A stretch of DNA of 64,000 bases, taken from Prorocentrum cordatum. Taxonomy: Eukaryota > Sar > Dinophyceae > Prorocentrales > Prorocentraceae. Positions 1-9,954 of this stretch are shown piece after piece (the first letter of the stretch is position 1; each line of letters opens with the position of its first letter). The DNA lies in contig CAUYUJ010018460.1 of assembly GCA_963575745.1 (NCBI GenBank), forward strand, positions 511,442-575,441, written 5' to 3'. Both the position numbers and the translations under genes were made by a program. The notes under the pieces are model-generated. The model was not told the origin of the DNA. It did not search any database and worked only from the letters and a program-made list of their open reading frames with translations.

Positions 1-131
1 GCGAGCGCCAGCTACCGCGCCGCCGCGCCGCCGCAGGCACGGGCCACGTCGCTGCAGCACCGGCGCCGCTGGCGGCGGACCTCTCTCGCTGTCTTGGAGC
101 GAGGGAGCACGTGGCAGCATGACCTCCACAC

Positions 132-261
132 CTTGCCGTCGCTCGGACGTCCATTTCCAGTGCATTTTTCGATTTCGTGCGTGTTTTCTTTGCTCGATGG
201 TCCAGGATGGTCCTCGATGGTTCCCGCCAAGAAAAAATGCACACGTCCGAGCGATGCCAAG
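132..261 (+). mobile_element. TIR-F element, copy 1
   Basis: Short non-autonomous element. Its ends are inverted copies (left CTTGCCGTCGCTCGGACGT, right ACGTCCGAGCGATGCCAAG) and ACAC lies on both sides (128-131, 262-265), a plausible 4-bp target-site duplication. The interior holds a GATGGTCCAGGATGGTCC stretch shared with the other TIR-F copies. No coding capacity. Superfamily not assigned. Confidence 0.75.
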
Positions 262-1148
262 ACACACGAGCGACGATCAGCGACGGGCCCGACGCGAAAA
301 TATGGCACGGCGACCTCGCGCCGCGGCTCACGCGGGCCGCGGGCGCGTGCCGCGCCCACGCGCGACCCTGAGCGGGCAGCTTACGCGCCAGCGTCGGCGA
401 AGACGACCCCAATTATTTTGCGTCGCTGACATCGCGGTCACCATCACCATTCTAATGAGAAGTTCGCCATGCAAACGGGAGACGCCACGCAAACTTATCT
501 GCAATTCGTGCAGTGGCCCGCCGGACTTGGCCGCGCCCGCCGAACAGGAAGTCTGCGTGCTGGGCGGCCTCCTGGCGGAGTGGGGGAGAGCAAAATCAGG
601 TTCCTGCTATCGCAGGACCGCTGCATTACGAAGTAACTCCCGGGAAGTCTCCGCATGAACGATGAAGGCCGTAGAGCCAGATCGACGTGCCGTTCAGTCA
701 GGCAAAGCCAGATTGGGCGGGGGACTCCTTCGAAGTAGCCTGGATTGAACCGAACTTCGCAGGACTATGCCAGAGCAGGCCAATATTCGACCCTGGATAT
801 GTCCGCACCGATGCTGCATTTGATCTCCCAGGAGTTGCACCCTCAGCTCAATCAAGAACGGAGCCCCTTCTTGGCCCCCAAACACCTTGGGTGCACGAGG
901 AAGAACAGCTACGGGCGGGCCTGAGGAATGCGGCTCCTTGCTCCAGCCGCCTGACTGTACCCAGGTCTGCCGCGTCGCGAAAAATGCCCACCGCTTCCAC
1001 AGGGCAGGCTTCGGAAGGCCCCGCGCTGGGGCCCCTGAAGACGCCAGCTGAACCACCAGCGCAATGTACAAAACCTGCCCCAGGGGTGAATATTATTTCT
1101 TTTTTGTTTCAAAATTATATATATATCAATATCTATATATATGTTTTA
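262..1148. other. No recognised feature
   Basis: GC-rich sequence with open frames on both strands but no recognisable protein motif and no clear inverted-repeat ends. A short AT-rich stretch with TATATA runs lies at 1116-1143, at the left edge of the following TIR-H element. Confidence 0.4.
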
Positions 1149-1149
1149 G

Positions 1150-1387
1150 AATGAGACGACAGGGCCGTTTTTTACCCGTTCCGTTTTGCCGTTCTTTTGC
1201 CGGTTCCGACTCCGTTTGAATTCCGGTTCCGTCACCATTCTTTTGCGGGTTCCCGCTCCGGTTCCAATCCTGAAGCCGTTTTTGTTGACGTTTCCGGTCG
1301 CCGTTTTTTTGCCGTTTCCATTTTGAAGGGGCACTTTTCCGGAAACGGTGAAAAAACGGCCCTGCCGTTTCCGGGGCCCACTAAGGT
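1150..1387 (+). mobile_element. TIR-H element, copy 1 (left end diverged)
   Basis: Repeat-rich in CCGTTTTTTGCCGTTCC-like words. It is the reverse-orientation relative of the copy at 31961-32209. The right end GGCCCTGCCGTTTCC followed by GGGGCCCACTAAGG is well kept. The left end (GACGACAGGGCCG) has lost the outer GGGCCC. No coding capacity. Confidence 0.7.
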
Positions 1388-1504
1388 ATGGGGGAAGTGG
1401 GGAAGGCTCCTTAGACCTTAGGAGGCTGCGTCAAAGAAGGCGCCAGCCTTCCACCTGCAGACGAGGCCCGCGCCTTCCAAACAGCAGGGATGCTTCTCAG
1501 ATTA

Positions 1505-1657
1505 GTTCGGGCATGTCCTCCCACATGCTGTTTCTGGAAGAGGCATAGAACACGCAACATCCAATAATCATCGTTAGTCCAACAAGCCCGAACCATCGTC
1601 ACCAGACTGATTTCTCCCGTTCTTGAAGATTCTGCCTGTAGAGAGACATACCCGACT
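1505..1657 (+). mobile_element. TIR-A element, copy 1
   Basis: Left end TA|GTTCGGGCATGTCCTCCC and right end CTGTAGAGAGACATACCCGACT are inverted copies. The interior ATCGTCACCAGACTGATTT matches the family core ATCGTCCCCAGACTATT. About 153 bp, the usual length of an unexpanded copy. Confidence 0.75.
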
Positions 1658-1691
1658 TGATTATACGAGGCCTTCCCCCCTCCCTCTGCCC

Positions 1692-1887
1692 CCCTCTGCG
1701 CGTGGCGTCGGTTTTCGGTCCATAACTCGGGCCTCAGGCGGTCGTTTGGGAGGACGCAGGCACCCCTGGAACGCTCTCGGCGAGGCGCAAGTGCTGGAGA
1801 GCGTCCCGAGGCTGGAAACCGCCGAGAGCCCACGAACACCGCCGAACGCCGCCGAAAAGCAACGAAGATCCCCCCTCTGCGCGTGGC
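1692..1887 (-). repeat. TIR-J repeat, copy 1, bounded by 15-bp direct repeats
   Basis: The core, with CTCGGCGAGGCGCAAG and AACTCGGGCCTCAGGCGG, recurs at about 24.8, 53.2 and 55.2 kb. Here it is bracketed by CCCTCTGCGCGTGGC at 1692-1706 and 1873-1887, which could be a duplicated target site or the remains of a local duplication. Confidence 0.6.
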
Positions 1888-1950
1888 CGACACCAGCGCG
1901 ACGTGAGAAGCCTGCTCCCCAGGGGGGGGGGGCGTGATGGTTCGTACCCT

Positions 1951-2120
1951 TCGGCGGTGGACAAACCTCCTTGTAGTAAGCCACCCTTTAGTGAAAACGC
2001 CCTAAGACCGAAACCGACAGACCTGGACCCGCAAACATGACGGCCGCGATGCCCTCTCGCGAACCCAAAACTGCCAATTCGCTAATCGACGTGTCAGGGT
2101 AGGAGGTCTATCAACCTCCT
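1951..2120 (+). mobile_element. TIR-G element, copy 1
   Basis: Starts TCGGCGGTGGACAAACCTCC and ends with its inverted, diverged copy (GGAGGTCTATCAACCTCC). The interior includes TTTAGTGAAAACG and CTAATCGACGTGTCAGGG, shared with the copies at 12.2 and 27.7 kb. Non-coding. Confidence 0.75.
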
Positions 2121-2282
2121 AATCCTTGAGCATTCTGTCGGACCGGTTCCGCAGCCTGTGGCCCACTGTTGCGCCGCCGTCTTGCAGCTCTCGTCGAGCT
2201 CTAGCTGATGGAATGGGCCCCTCGACCCTCCAGGGGAAGAAGAGAACATCAACATGGCAAGGAACGAATCTGCTTACGATTA

Positions 2283-2365
2283 AGTCGGGCCTGTCCCTCT
2301 GCAGGAAGAGTATTCAACAATAGTCGTAACATAATCCAGAATCGAGAAACCGCATGTAGGGTTAT
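2283..2365 (-). mobile_element. TIR-A half-copy, reverse orientation
   Basis: Begins TA|AGTCGGGCCTGTCCCTC and continues with GAGTATTCAACAATAGTC, which is the right half of TIR-A read backwards. It stops at the next TIR-A start (2366) without its own second end. Confidence 0.55.
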
Positions 2366-2706
2366 GTCGGGCCTGTCCTCCCTACAGGGGGATCTTGGGC
2401 GAAAAAATGAATACCCCAAAGATGCCCCCAAAATTGCAAAAAAATAGCCCCCAGACTATTTTGAACCATTCTTGAATATTCTCCCTGTGGATCGGGTCGG
2501 GCGAAAGGGGGGGATAGCAAAGGGGGGGGTTGAGAATCAGCTCACGTAACTGATTTTCCCGGCGCCTCCCGGCGCCAGAGGCGGCTATGTATCGAGGAAT
2601 GGGCCCCTCGGTGAGGCTGAAACCAGCTGCATGCAGCAAATTTCGCAACCCCCCCTTTCCCAATCACCCCCTTTCGCCCAGCCCGAGTGGAGGGACAGGC
2701 CCGACT
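2366..2706 (+). mobile_element. TIR-A element, copy 2, split by TIR-E
   Basis: Left end GTCGGGCCTGTCCTCCCTAC, family core TAGCCCCCAGACTATTTTG, right end GGAGGGACAGGCCCGACT. A TIR-E copy (2492-2686) splits the right terminus. Joining across its 5-bp GTGGA duplication restores the family word CCTGTGGAGGGACA. A further right-end-like word (GACATGCCCGACCT) follows at 2719-2732. Confidence 0.75.
2492..2686 (+). mobile_element. TIR-E element, copy 1 (nested in TIR-A)
   Basis: Perfectly inverted outer ends (TCGGG..GGGCGAAAGG / CCTTTCGCCC..CCCGA) and a 5-bp direct repeat GTGGA at 2487-2491 and 2687-2691. The interior contains GAAACCAGCTGCATGCAGCA, shared with the copy at 24.6 kb. 195 bp, non-coding. 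Confidence 0.8.
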
Positions 2707-2860
2707 TGACTGCAGGGGGACATGCCCGACCTAAAGCCCACGGGAGGGGGGCCCACGCCGCGCAGACACCGAGACGTCGGAGCCCCGTGCGCCCCGACAT
2801 GCGCTCCGGCCGCGCCAGCCGAGGCGCTGCGCGCCGCGGCCGCGCGGGCCGCTGCCTCTA

Positions 2861-3014
2861 AGTCGGGCGCGTCCACCTACAGGTGGATTTTCGACGAACA
2901 ATAAAAAAAATCCAAAAATACTCCCAAATGGTTTAAGAAATACTCCAAAAATAGTTCCCGGACTATCTTTTGACTATTTGGGAATATCCCCCCTGTAGAA
3001 GGACAGGCCCGACT
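2861..3014 (+). mobile_element. TIR-A element, copy 3 (clean)
   Basis: Textbook copy: TA, then AGTCGGGCGCGTCCACCTAC, then GGTGGATTTTCGACGAAC. Core TAGTTCCCGGACTATC, then CCTGTAGAAGGACAGGCCCG and ACT, followed by CA (TA expected). 154 bp. The left arm carries pyrimidine-rich CCACCTACAG|G, resembling a 3' splice site. Confidence 0.85.
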
Positions 3015-3164
3015 CAACGCTACCTCCTCGTCATTCGCCGTCCTCCTCCTCCCCTGAGATCCTGGCGCTGCAACTCGCTCACAGCAAGCGGTTTCCGCCC
3101 GGTTTCTCGGCACGGATCGATCTGGCCCGAGAGATGCCGCTGACGGATGGGCCCTGGGAGGGTC

Positions 3165-3330
3165 GTGCTTTCTCGGGGTCTCGCCATTCGCTTCGCGACG
3201 TCGGACCTCAGAAAACATCGCCAGGCCGGCGCGTACATAGGCATGTGGGACGTCCCCCAAAAAAGGGCCTCGCCCTTGAGGGACGGGAGGTTGACACGTC
3301 CTCCCTGGCAGAAGCCAAGGGTCGGATGGT
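3165..3330 (-). repeat. TIR-Q repeat, copy 1
   Basis: Reverse-complement relative of 14110-14270. Shared words include GGGAGGTTGACACGTCCTCC, GGCCTCGCCCTTGAGGGACG and GACGTCGGACCTCAGAAAAC. Boundaries are approximate. The 330 bp after it (to 3664) are unassigned. Confidence 0.55.
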
Positions 3331-3785
3331 GCCAAAGTGCCCCTGGCCCAAGGTACCCCCCGCTTTTCGCCTCATTTTTGGGCCCCTGTGGGGCCCTCTG
3401 GGCCTCGTTAGGGATGCTCTGATGCTCTGGAGGCCGTCTGGGCCACCCCGAGAATCCTGGGGGCACCTTGGGCCAGGGGCACTTCTATGGGAGGCTTGGA
3501 AATGGACACCAACACCAACACGCGGGGTTGCCTCTACCTGGGGAAGATGGTCCCAGATTGTGGTATGGAGGCCCGAAAATTACCACCAGCACCGAGGTCG
3601 GAACCTTCTTCCCTCGGTGGAGGCACGCCTCCGAAATTGGTGTTGGTGTCAACCTCTGGGCTTAGGTCGGGCATGTCCCCGTACAGGGGGATTGTGGACG
3701 AAAGGACGAAAAAATTAAAAATACTCAAAAAAATACAACGCAAATATTGAAAAATTGTAAAAATAGTCCCCAGATCATTTGTTCC

Positions 3786-3890
3786 CAACCATCCTGTGGT
3801 GTTGGGTCCTCGTTTTGAAGAGACAGCGCCCCGCGTTCCTTCCTTCCCGCTGCCCCCTCCCTCCTCCCATCTTCATCATCATCGTCATCA
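3786..3890 (+). repeat. Array-leader module 1
   Basis: Hairpin CCCAACCATCCTGTGGTGTTGGG, then CGTTTTGAAGAGA, then a (TTCC)n-rich tract leading into the 90-bp array. The same order of parts recurs at 5607-5789 before the second array. Confidence 0.6.
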
Positions 3891-4975
3891 CCCATTTCGG
3901 CACACCCCTCACACGTTTCGTGGCCCCATAGGGAGCTCCACCGAAGGTCCCAGTGGGTGTGCCCGCATGCGTCCCGCACACCCATTTCGGCACACCCCTC
4001 ACACGTTTCGTGGCCCCATGGGGGGCTCCACCGAAGGTCCCAGTGGGTGTGCCCGCATGCGTCCCGCACACACATTTCGGCACACCCCTCACACGTTTCG
4101 TGACCCCATAGGGAGCTCCACCGAAGGTCCCAGTGGGTGTGCCCGCATGCGTCCCGCACACCCATTTCGGCACACCCTTCACACGTTCGTGGCCCCATAG
4201 GGAGCTCCACCGAAGGTCCCAGTGGGTGTGCCCGCATGCGTCCCGCACACCCATTTCGGCACACCCCTCACACGTTTCGTGGCCCCATAGGGAGCTCCAC
4301 CGAAGGTCCCAGTGGGTGTGCCCGCATGCGTCCCGCACACCCATTTCGGCACACCCTTCACACGTTTCGTGGCCCCATAGGGAGCTCCACCGAAGGTCCC
4401 AGTGGGTGTGCCCGCATGCGTCCCGCACACCCATTTCGGCACACCCCTCACACGTTTCGTGGCCCCATAGGGAGCTCCACCGAAGGTCCCAGTGGGTGTG
4501 CCCGCATGCGTCCCGCACACCCATTTCGGCACACCCCTCACACGTTTCGTGGCCCCATAGGGAGCTCCACCGAAGGTCCCAGTGGGTGTGGCATGCGTCC
4601 CGCACACCCATTTCGGCACACCCCTCACACGTTTCGTGGCCCCATAGGGAGCTCCACCGAAGGTCCCAGTGGTGTGCCCGCATGCGTCCCGCACACCCAT
4701 TTCGGCACACCCCTCACACGTTTCGTCCACGTTTCGTGGCCCCATAGGGAGCTCCACCGAAGGTCCCAGTGGGTGTGCCCGCATGCGTCCCGCACACTCA
4801 TTTGGCACACCCCTCACACGTTTCGTGGCCCCATAGGGAGCTCCACCGAAGGTCCCAGTGGGTGTGCCCGCATGCGTCCCGCACACCCATTTCGGCACAC
4901 CCCTCACACGTTCCGTGGCCCCATAGGGAGCTCCACCGAAGGTCCCAGTGGGTGTGCCCGCATGCGTCCCGTCGT
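3891..4975 (+). repeat. 90-bp tandem array, 12 units
   Basis: Units start CCCATTTCGGCACACCCC at 3891, 3981, 4071, 4161, 4251, 4341, 4431, 4521, 4608, 4697, 4798 and 4887. They are nearly identical apart from small indels. Each holds GGCACACCC and its complement GGGTGTGCC, so a unit can fold. Ninety is a multiple of three, so several frames stay open and spell about 300-residue repeats on both strands; I treat these as artefacts, not proteins. Confidence 0.95.
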
Positions 4976-5606
4976 CTCTCTGCCCAGCGGCAAGAGCCTT
5001 GCCCGCTATCAGCCAGCCAGCTAGCTCTTTTTGCTCCGCGCAGTGGACGACCCGCGCGCGTCGCTGGGACCCCTCCGGGGCGACCTGCGCGCGTCGCGGG
5101 GACTCCGCGCTGCGCTGCGCCCGCAACCTTGGACTTTTGAGTGCGCGGGCAAAGAGGGAGTAAAGGAAGGGGAGGAAGCGGGCGCGATCCTCGCCGGTGG
5201 GCGCGCCGACATTGGCGTCGCGGCGCGCGGGCGATGCCGTCGGGGAGTCCCGGGGAAGCTCCTTGCGGCGGCCACGCCCAGCGTCACGAGTACTCAGAGG
5301 CAGACATTGTCAAACTATTGACATTCATACACAATTGCGCCACGCTTTGTCATATTCGCATTCATGCACGTAGACTCGTTCGCACGCAGATTCATTCACA
5401 GTCAGACGCACGCGCGCAGATTCACCCGCGCTCAGTCTCCCTACGTACTCAGATCAATCGTTTTCGTTCGCGTTGTGTACCACGCCACTCATGTCGGCAC
5501 ACCCCTAGCACGGTTCGTTGCCTCATAGGGATCGCCACCGAAAAAGTGAATCACTATTGCGGTACTCACACCTGTATATGGTTGGGTCCCTCGTCAGGCT
5601 AATTTT
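4976..5606. repeat. Spacer with one relic 90-bp unit
   Basis: GC-rich spacer, then a stretch of CAGATTCA/CATTCA-like words (5325-5460). A degenerate unit of the 90-bp array follows at 5488-5545 (TCGGCACACCCCTAGCACGG), then GGTTGGGTCCCTCGTC at 5579-5596. The spacer looks like decayed array sequence. Confidence 0.5.
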
Positions 5607-5789
5607 ACTATTTTTCCCAACCCTCCTGCGTTGGGTACTTGTTTTGAATAGAGCACTGCGGTCTCCACCTTCCTTCCTTCATTCCTTCCTTCCTTCCCGC
5701 CTCCCGCCCCCACCTTCCTTCCTTCCTTCCTTCCTTCCTTCCTTCCCGCCTCCCGCCCCCTCCCGCCTCCTCCTCTCTTCTCTGGGGGG
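5607..5789 (+). repeat. Array-leader module 2
   Basis: Hairpin CCCAACCCTCCTGCGTTGGG, CTTGTTTTGAATAGAG, then (CCTT)n at about 5668-5750. Parallel to the leader at 3786-3890. Confidence 0.65.
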
Positions 5790-8129
5790 CTGCGATCTGC
5801 GAAACTGTCGCCACTTTCGAGGGCTGCTGGGGTGGCCAGCGGAGTGACGCCCTACGGGGATTCAGATTAGACCTCGCCATCCCTGGGGGGCTGCGATCTG
5901 TGAAACTGTCGCCACTTTCGAGGCTGCTGGGGGGCCCAGCACAGTGACGCCACGGGGACTCAAATTAGACCTCGCCATCCCTGGGGGGCTGCGATCTGTG
6001 AAACTGTCGCCACTTTCGAGGCTGCTGGGGGGCCCAGCACAGTGACGCCACGGGGATTCAGATTAGACCTCGCCATCCCTGGGGGGCTGCGATCTGTGAA
6101 ACTGTCGCCACTTTCGAGGGCTGCTGGGGGGCCCAGCGGAGTGACGCCCTACGGGGATTCAGATTAGACCTCGCCATCCCTGGGGGGCTGCGATCTGTGA
6201 AACTGTCGCCACTTTCGAGGCTGCTGGGGGGCCCAGCGGAGTGACGCCCTACGGGGATTCAGATTAGACCTCGCCATCCCTGGGGGGCTGCGATCTGTGA
6301 AACTGTCGCCACTTTCGAGGCTGCTGGGGGGCCCAGCGGAGTGACGCCCTACGGGGATTCAGACTAGACCTCGCCATCCCTGGGGGGCTGCGATCTGTGA
6401 AACTGTCGCCACTTTCGAGGCTGCTGGGGGGCCCAGCGGAGTGACGCCCTACGGGGATTCAGATTAGACCTCGCCATCCCTGGGGGGCTGCGATCTGTGA
6501 AACTGTCGCCACTTTCGAGGCTGCTGGGGGGCCCAGCGGAGTGACGCCCTACGGGATTCAGATTAGACCTCGCCATCCCTGGGGGGCTGCGATCTGTGAA
6601 ACTGTCGCCACTTTCGAGGCTGCTGTGAACGCCCACGGGATTCAGATTAAACCTCGCCATCCCTGGGGGGCTGCGATCTGTGAAACTGTCGCCACTTTCG
6701 AGGCTGCTGGGGGGCCCAGCGGAGTGACGCCCACGGGGACTCAAATTAGACCTCGCCATCCCTGGGGGGCTGCGATCTGTGAAACTGTCGCCACTTTCGA
6801 GGCCTGCTGGGGGGCCCAGCGGAGTGACGTCCTACGGGGACTCAGATTAGACCTCGCCATCCCTGGGGGGCTGCGATCTGTGAAACTGTCGCCACTTTCG
6901 AGGCTGCTGGGGGGCCCAGCGCAGTGACCCACGGCGGATTCAAATTAGACCTCGCCATCCCTGGGGGGCTGCGATCTGTGAAACTGTCGCCACTTTCGAG
7001 GCCTGCTGGGGGGCCCAGCACAGTGGACCCACGGCGGATTCAAATTGACCTCGCCATCCCTGGGGGGCTGCGATCTGTGAAACTGTCGCCACTTTCGAGG
7101 CCTGCTGGGGGGCCCAGCACAGTGGGCCACGGCGGATTCAAATGGGACCTCGCCATCCCTGGGGGGCTGCGATCTGTGAAACTGTCGCCACTTTCGAGGC
7201 CTGCTGGGGGGCCCAGCACAGTGGGTACCACGGCGGATTCAAATTAGACCTCGCCATCCCTGGGGGGCTGCGATCTGTGAAACTGTCGCCACTTTCGAGG
7301 GCTGCTGGGGGGCCCAGCGGAGTGACGCCCTACGGGGATTCAGATTAGACCTCGCCATCCCTGGGGGGCTGCGATCTGTGAAACTGTCGCCACTTTCGAG
7401 GCTGCTGGGGGGCCCAGCGGAGTGACGCCCTACGGGGATTCAGATTAGACCTCGCCATCCCTGGGGGGCTGCGATCTGTGAAACTGTCGCCACTTTCGAG
7501 GGCTGCTGGGGGGCCCAGCACAGTGGGTACCCATGGCGGATTCAAATGGGACCTCGCCATCCCTGGGGAGCTGCGATCTGTGAAACTGTCGCCACTTTCG
7601 AGGGCTGCTGGGGGGCCCAGCACAGTGGGTACTCACGGTTGATTCAAATTAGACCTCACCATCCCTGGGGGGCTGCGATCTGTGAAACTGCAGCCACTTT
7701 CGAGGCTTGCTGGGGGGGCCAGCACTGTGGGTACTCACGGCGGATTCAAAAGCTGCTGGGGGCTGCGATCTGTGAAACTGTCGCCACTTTCGAGGGCTGC
7801 TGAGGGGCCCAGCACAGTGGGTACTCACCGCAGACTCAAATGGAACCTCGCCATCCCTGGGGGGCTGCGATCTGTGAAACTGTCGCCACTTTCGAGGGCT
7901 GCTGAGGGGCCCAACACAGTGGGTACTCACCGCAGACTCAAATGGGACCTCGCCATCCCTGGGGGCTGCGATCTGTGAAACTGTCGCCGCTTTCGAGAGC
8001 TGCTGAGGGGCCCAGCACAGTGGGTACTCACCGCAGACTCAAATGGGACCTCGCCATCCCTGGGGGGCTGCGATCTGTGAAACTGTCGCCACTTTCGAGG
8101 GCTGCTGAGGGGCCCAGCACAGTGGGCTT
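5790..8129 (+). repeat. ~99-bp tandem array, 24 units
   Basis: CTGCGATCTGTGAAACTGTC recurs 24 times from 5790 to 8068, spaced 98-102 bp, with shorter units of 84 and 90 bp near 6587 and 7673. A GCTGGGGGGCCCAGC hairpin lies in each unit. Neighbouring units share variants (GATTCAGATTAG on the left, GGCGGATTCAAAT in the middle, CGCAGACTCAAATGG on the right), as expected from local unequal exchange. Open frames here are repeat artefacts. Confidence 0.95.
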
Positions 8130-8727
8130 CCCGCACGTCTTTCTCCTGCTCTTCGCTCCCGTCTCCCCATGTCCTCTTCGAGCCTGTAGCTGTTGCCCTT
8201 CTTTCTTGTGTGGTTCTCCTGCGCATCATGCCATAGGCGCGTGTCCCAAGTAGCTTACATATCAAACAACGGATCCTGCAATTTGATTGTCCATGCAAGT
8301 GTCGGTCAACTCCTCGTTTCCCATGATACAAATGGGTTGGGTACGTCGCAGGGTAATTGAATCTTCCCCCTGTAGAGGGGCGGGCCCGACTTAAAGTCTA
8401 GGCCTGCGATTCTAGCGGCCGAGGGGCGGCCCAGCTCCTCCCGGAGAGGCCCCCCGCCGATCTCGGGGACGACCTCCCCACGCGTGGGTCGATGGCACGG
8501 CCGCAGTCCTCCCCCGCGCCTGCGGGCGATGCGCGCGGCGCCTCATCTGGGCGCTGACAGCGCCAGGTGTGGAATGGAACGGAATGCTCATAGGGGAAGT
8601 GCGCAGCACTAAAAACTGAGGAAAACAAAGGTGGGGAAGGGTCGCTCTGGAGGTGGGCTGGCAGGCCTACTCTGGAGGCCCATGCAAAACTGATCCCCAA
8701 GAACGAGCGGCAGAACCCTGCTCTTTG

Positions 8728-8926
8728 AGTCGGGTCCTCCTACAGGCGGATTTCTTGGGAAGAATGAAATTCAAAGATAGCGGCATGGAGGCGTGTCCTC
8801 CTACAGCAAATGGAATGAGTAGTCAAACAAAACATGGAAAATTGTCAAAAGCAGGCAAGCAAATCGTCCCCAGACTATTGTTTCACTGTTTTTGAAATTT
8901 CCTCCCGTAGAGGGACACGCCCGACT
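8728..8926 (+). mobile_element. TIR-A element, copy 5
   Basis: Left end AGTCGGGTCCTCCTACAGGC, right end CGTAGAGGGACACGCCCGAC followed by T and TA. Core ATCGTCCCCAGACTATTG. A second partial left end (GGCGTGTCCTCCTACAGC) at 8788-8807 suggests an internal duplication. 199 bp. Confidence 0.8.
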
Positions 8927-9104
8927 TAATGGTAGCGGGGATGGAAGCTCCTGCGCCTCGCGTGGGACTAGCGGCCGCCCGACCTGTTCGCGCGCACGGG
9001 TCTCCGTGGGTCATTCCGTCCGCCTCGACCCCCTCGCCCCCTTCTCCTCGCTCCACACCTGCCAGGCTATGGGCGCTGACGAAAACGTCACCCCACCCCC
9101 GCAG

Positions 9105-9219
9105 ACTTCGGGCTGCTGGAGCCTGCGCTGAAGCAGAGACGCGCCGGGCTCGCACCTCGACTTATGGGGCCCCTGGAGAGGCCAGAGAGGCTGGTGCTTG
9201 CCACTCTATCTCAGAGGGG
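9105..9219 (+). CDS. Candidate exon, function unknown
   Basis: A pyrimidine-rich CACCCCCGCAG acceptor at 9094-9104 is followed by an open frame starting FGLLEPALKQRRAG and continuing LMGPLERPERLVLATLS. The residue mix looks protein-like rather than repeat-derived. No donor is obvious at the right edge, where TIR-D copy 1 begins at 9225, though GTGCTT at 9191 is possible. I recognise no family. It may be chance. Confidence 0.25.
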
Positions 9220-9224
9220 CAAAA

Positions 9225-9413
9225 CCCAGAACCCCCTCGACCAGTGAGAAAATCATGACAGGAGGTTTTCCTATATTCTCGGCCTCTGGGGGGCCTTACT
9301 GGCCCTCGGGACCGTCAAAAAATCGACTCAGGATGAAAAACCGGTCCAGGGGAATGGGTCGAGACCTCCAGGGGTCGATGTCATGAACAAAATCATGACG
9401 TCGGGGGTCTGGG
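9225..9413 (+). mobile_element. TIR-D element, copy 1
   Basis: Ends CCCAGAACCCCC and GGGGGTCTGGG. Interior GGAGGTTTTCCTATATTCTC, GGATGAAAAACCGGTCC and GGGTCGAGACCTCCAGGGG are shared with copies at 28.1 and 30.1 kb (CCCAGACCCCC subgroup). 189 bp, non-coding. Confidence 0.8.
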
Positions 9414-9429
9414 AAGGAAGGGAAACGTC

Positions 9430-9568
9430 GAGCTGGAATCGGGGGATTTATCGCCGATGGATCGGCGATATGGCCCCGATAGCGAATCCGAGCGTTCCTG
9501 GGCGGGGTGGGCTATCGGGCCTCTATCGGCGATGGATGATCGATCGGGGGTCGACGCATCCCCCCCTC
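9430..9568 (+). mobile_element. TIR-C element, copy 1
   Basis: Starts CGTCGAGCTGGAATCGG and ends GATCGGGGGTCGACGCATCC, imperfect inverted copies. The interior is rich in ATCGGCGAT/ATCGCCGAT words and contains GTTCCTGGGCGGGG. Related copies lie at 15.4-15.7, 35.6 and 36.2 kb. Confidence 0.7.
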
Positions 9569-9954
9569 AGCCTATTCCCTCTCTCTTACTCCCTTGGGCG
9601 CCGCCGGCGGCGGCAGTCATCGGCACACCACGCTCAGACACTGCCGGGTTTTCTTTCCGACGCAGACCATCATTGCTCGAAGCCTTGCTGTCCGCGCGTT
9701 GCGATTTTTCCACAACGCGCATTTCCGTCAAATGTCGCGGCCCCCAGGCCGTCAAATTTTGCGGCCCCCAGACCACCACACATCGATCCAATCAGACAAA
9801 ATGCAACGGAAAGGTGGGGTCTGGGGCGCGGGTCGTGACGTTTCGCGATGTTGCACTTGTTTTCGCGACGTCGAATCTAAATGAACGTGCCCTGATGGCC
9901 GAGAGAAAGAGTGGGATAGAAGCCGAGCAAGCCAGAGGAATATGAGCGCATTTG

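Larger units (their letters stand above)
3665..8391 (+). mobile_element. TIR-A element, copy 4, enlarged by two minisatellite cassettes
   Basis: The left end TA|GGTCGGGCATGTCCCCGTAC runs on through GGATTGTGGACGAAAGG to the family core ATAGTCCCCAGATCATTTG at about 3780. There the element breaks into tandem arrays. The expected right end appears 4.6 kb later (TTGAATCTTCCCCCTGTAGA to GGCCCGACT|TA, 8358-8391). No other unmatched left or right end lies between, so the simplest reading is one element whose interior was filled by two arrays (3891-4975 and 5790-8129). Confidence 0.6.

Noticed and set aside
3725-5126. Open frames of up to ~315 codons on both strands
   Set aside because: They are translations of the 90-bp tandem array, whose length is a multiple of three; the same residues appear in several frames and there is no non-repeat domain.
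3891-8129. CRISPR-like arrays
   Set aside because: Units are directly joined with no unique spacers, and the DNA is eukaryotic.
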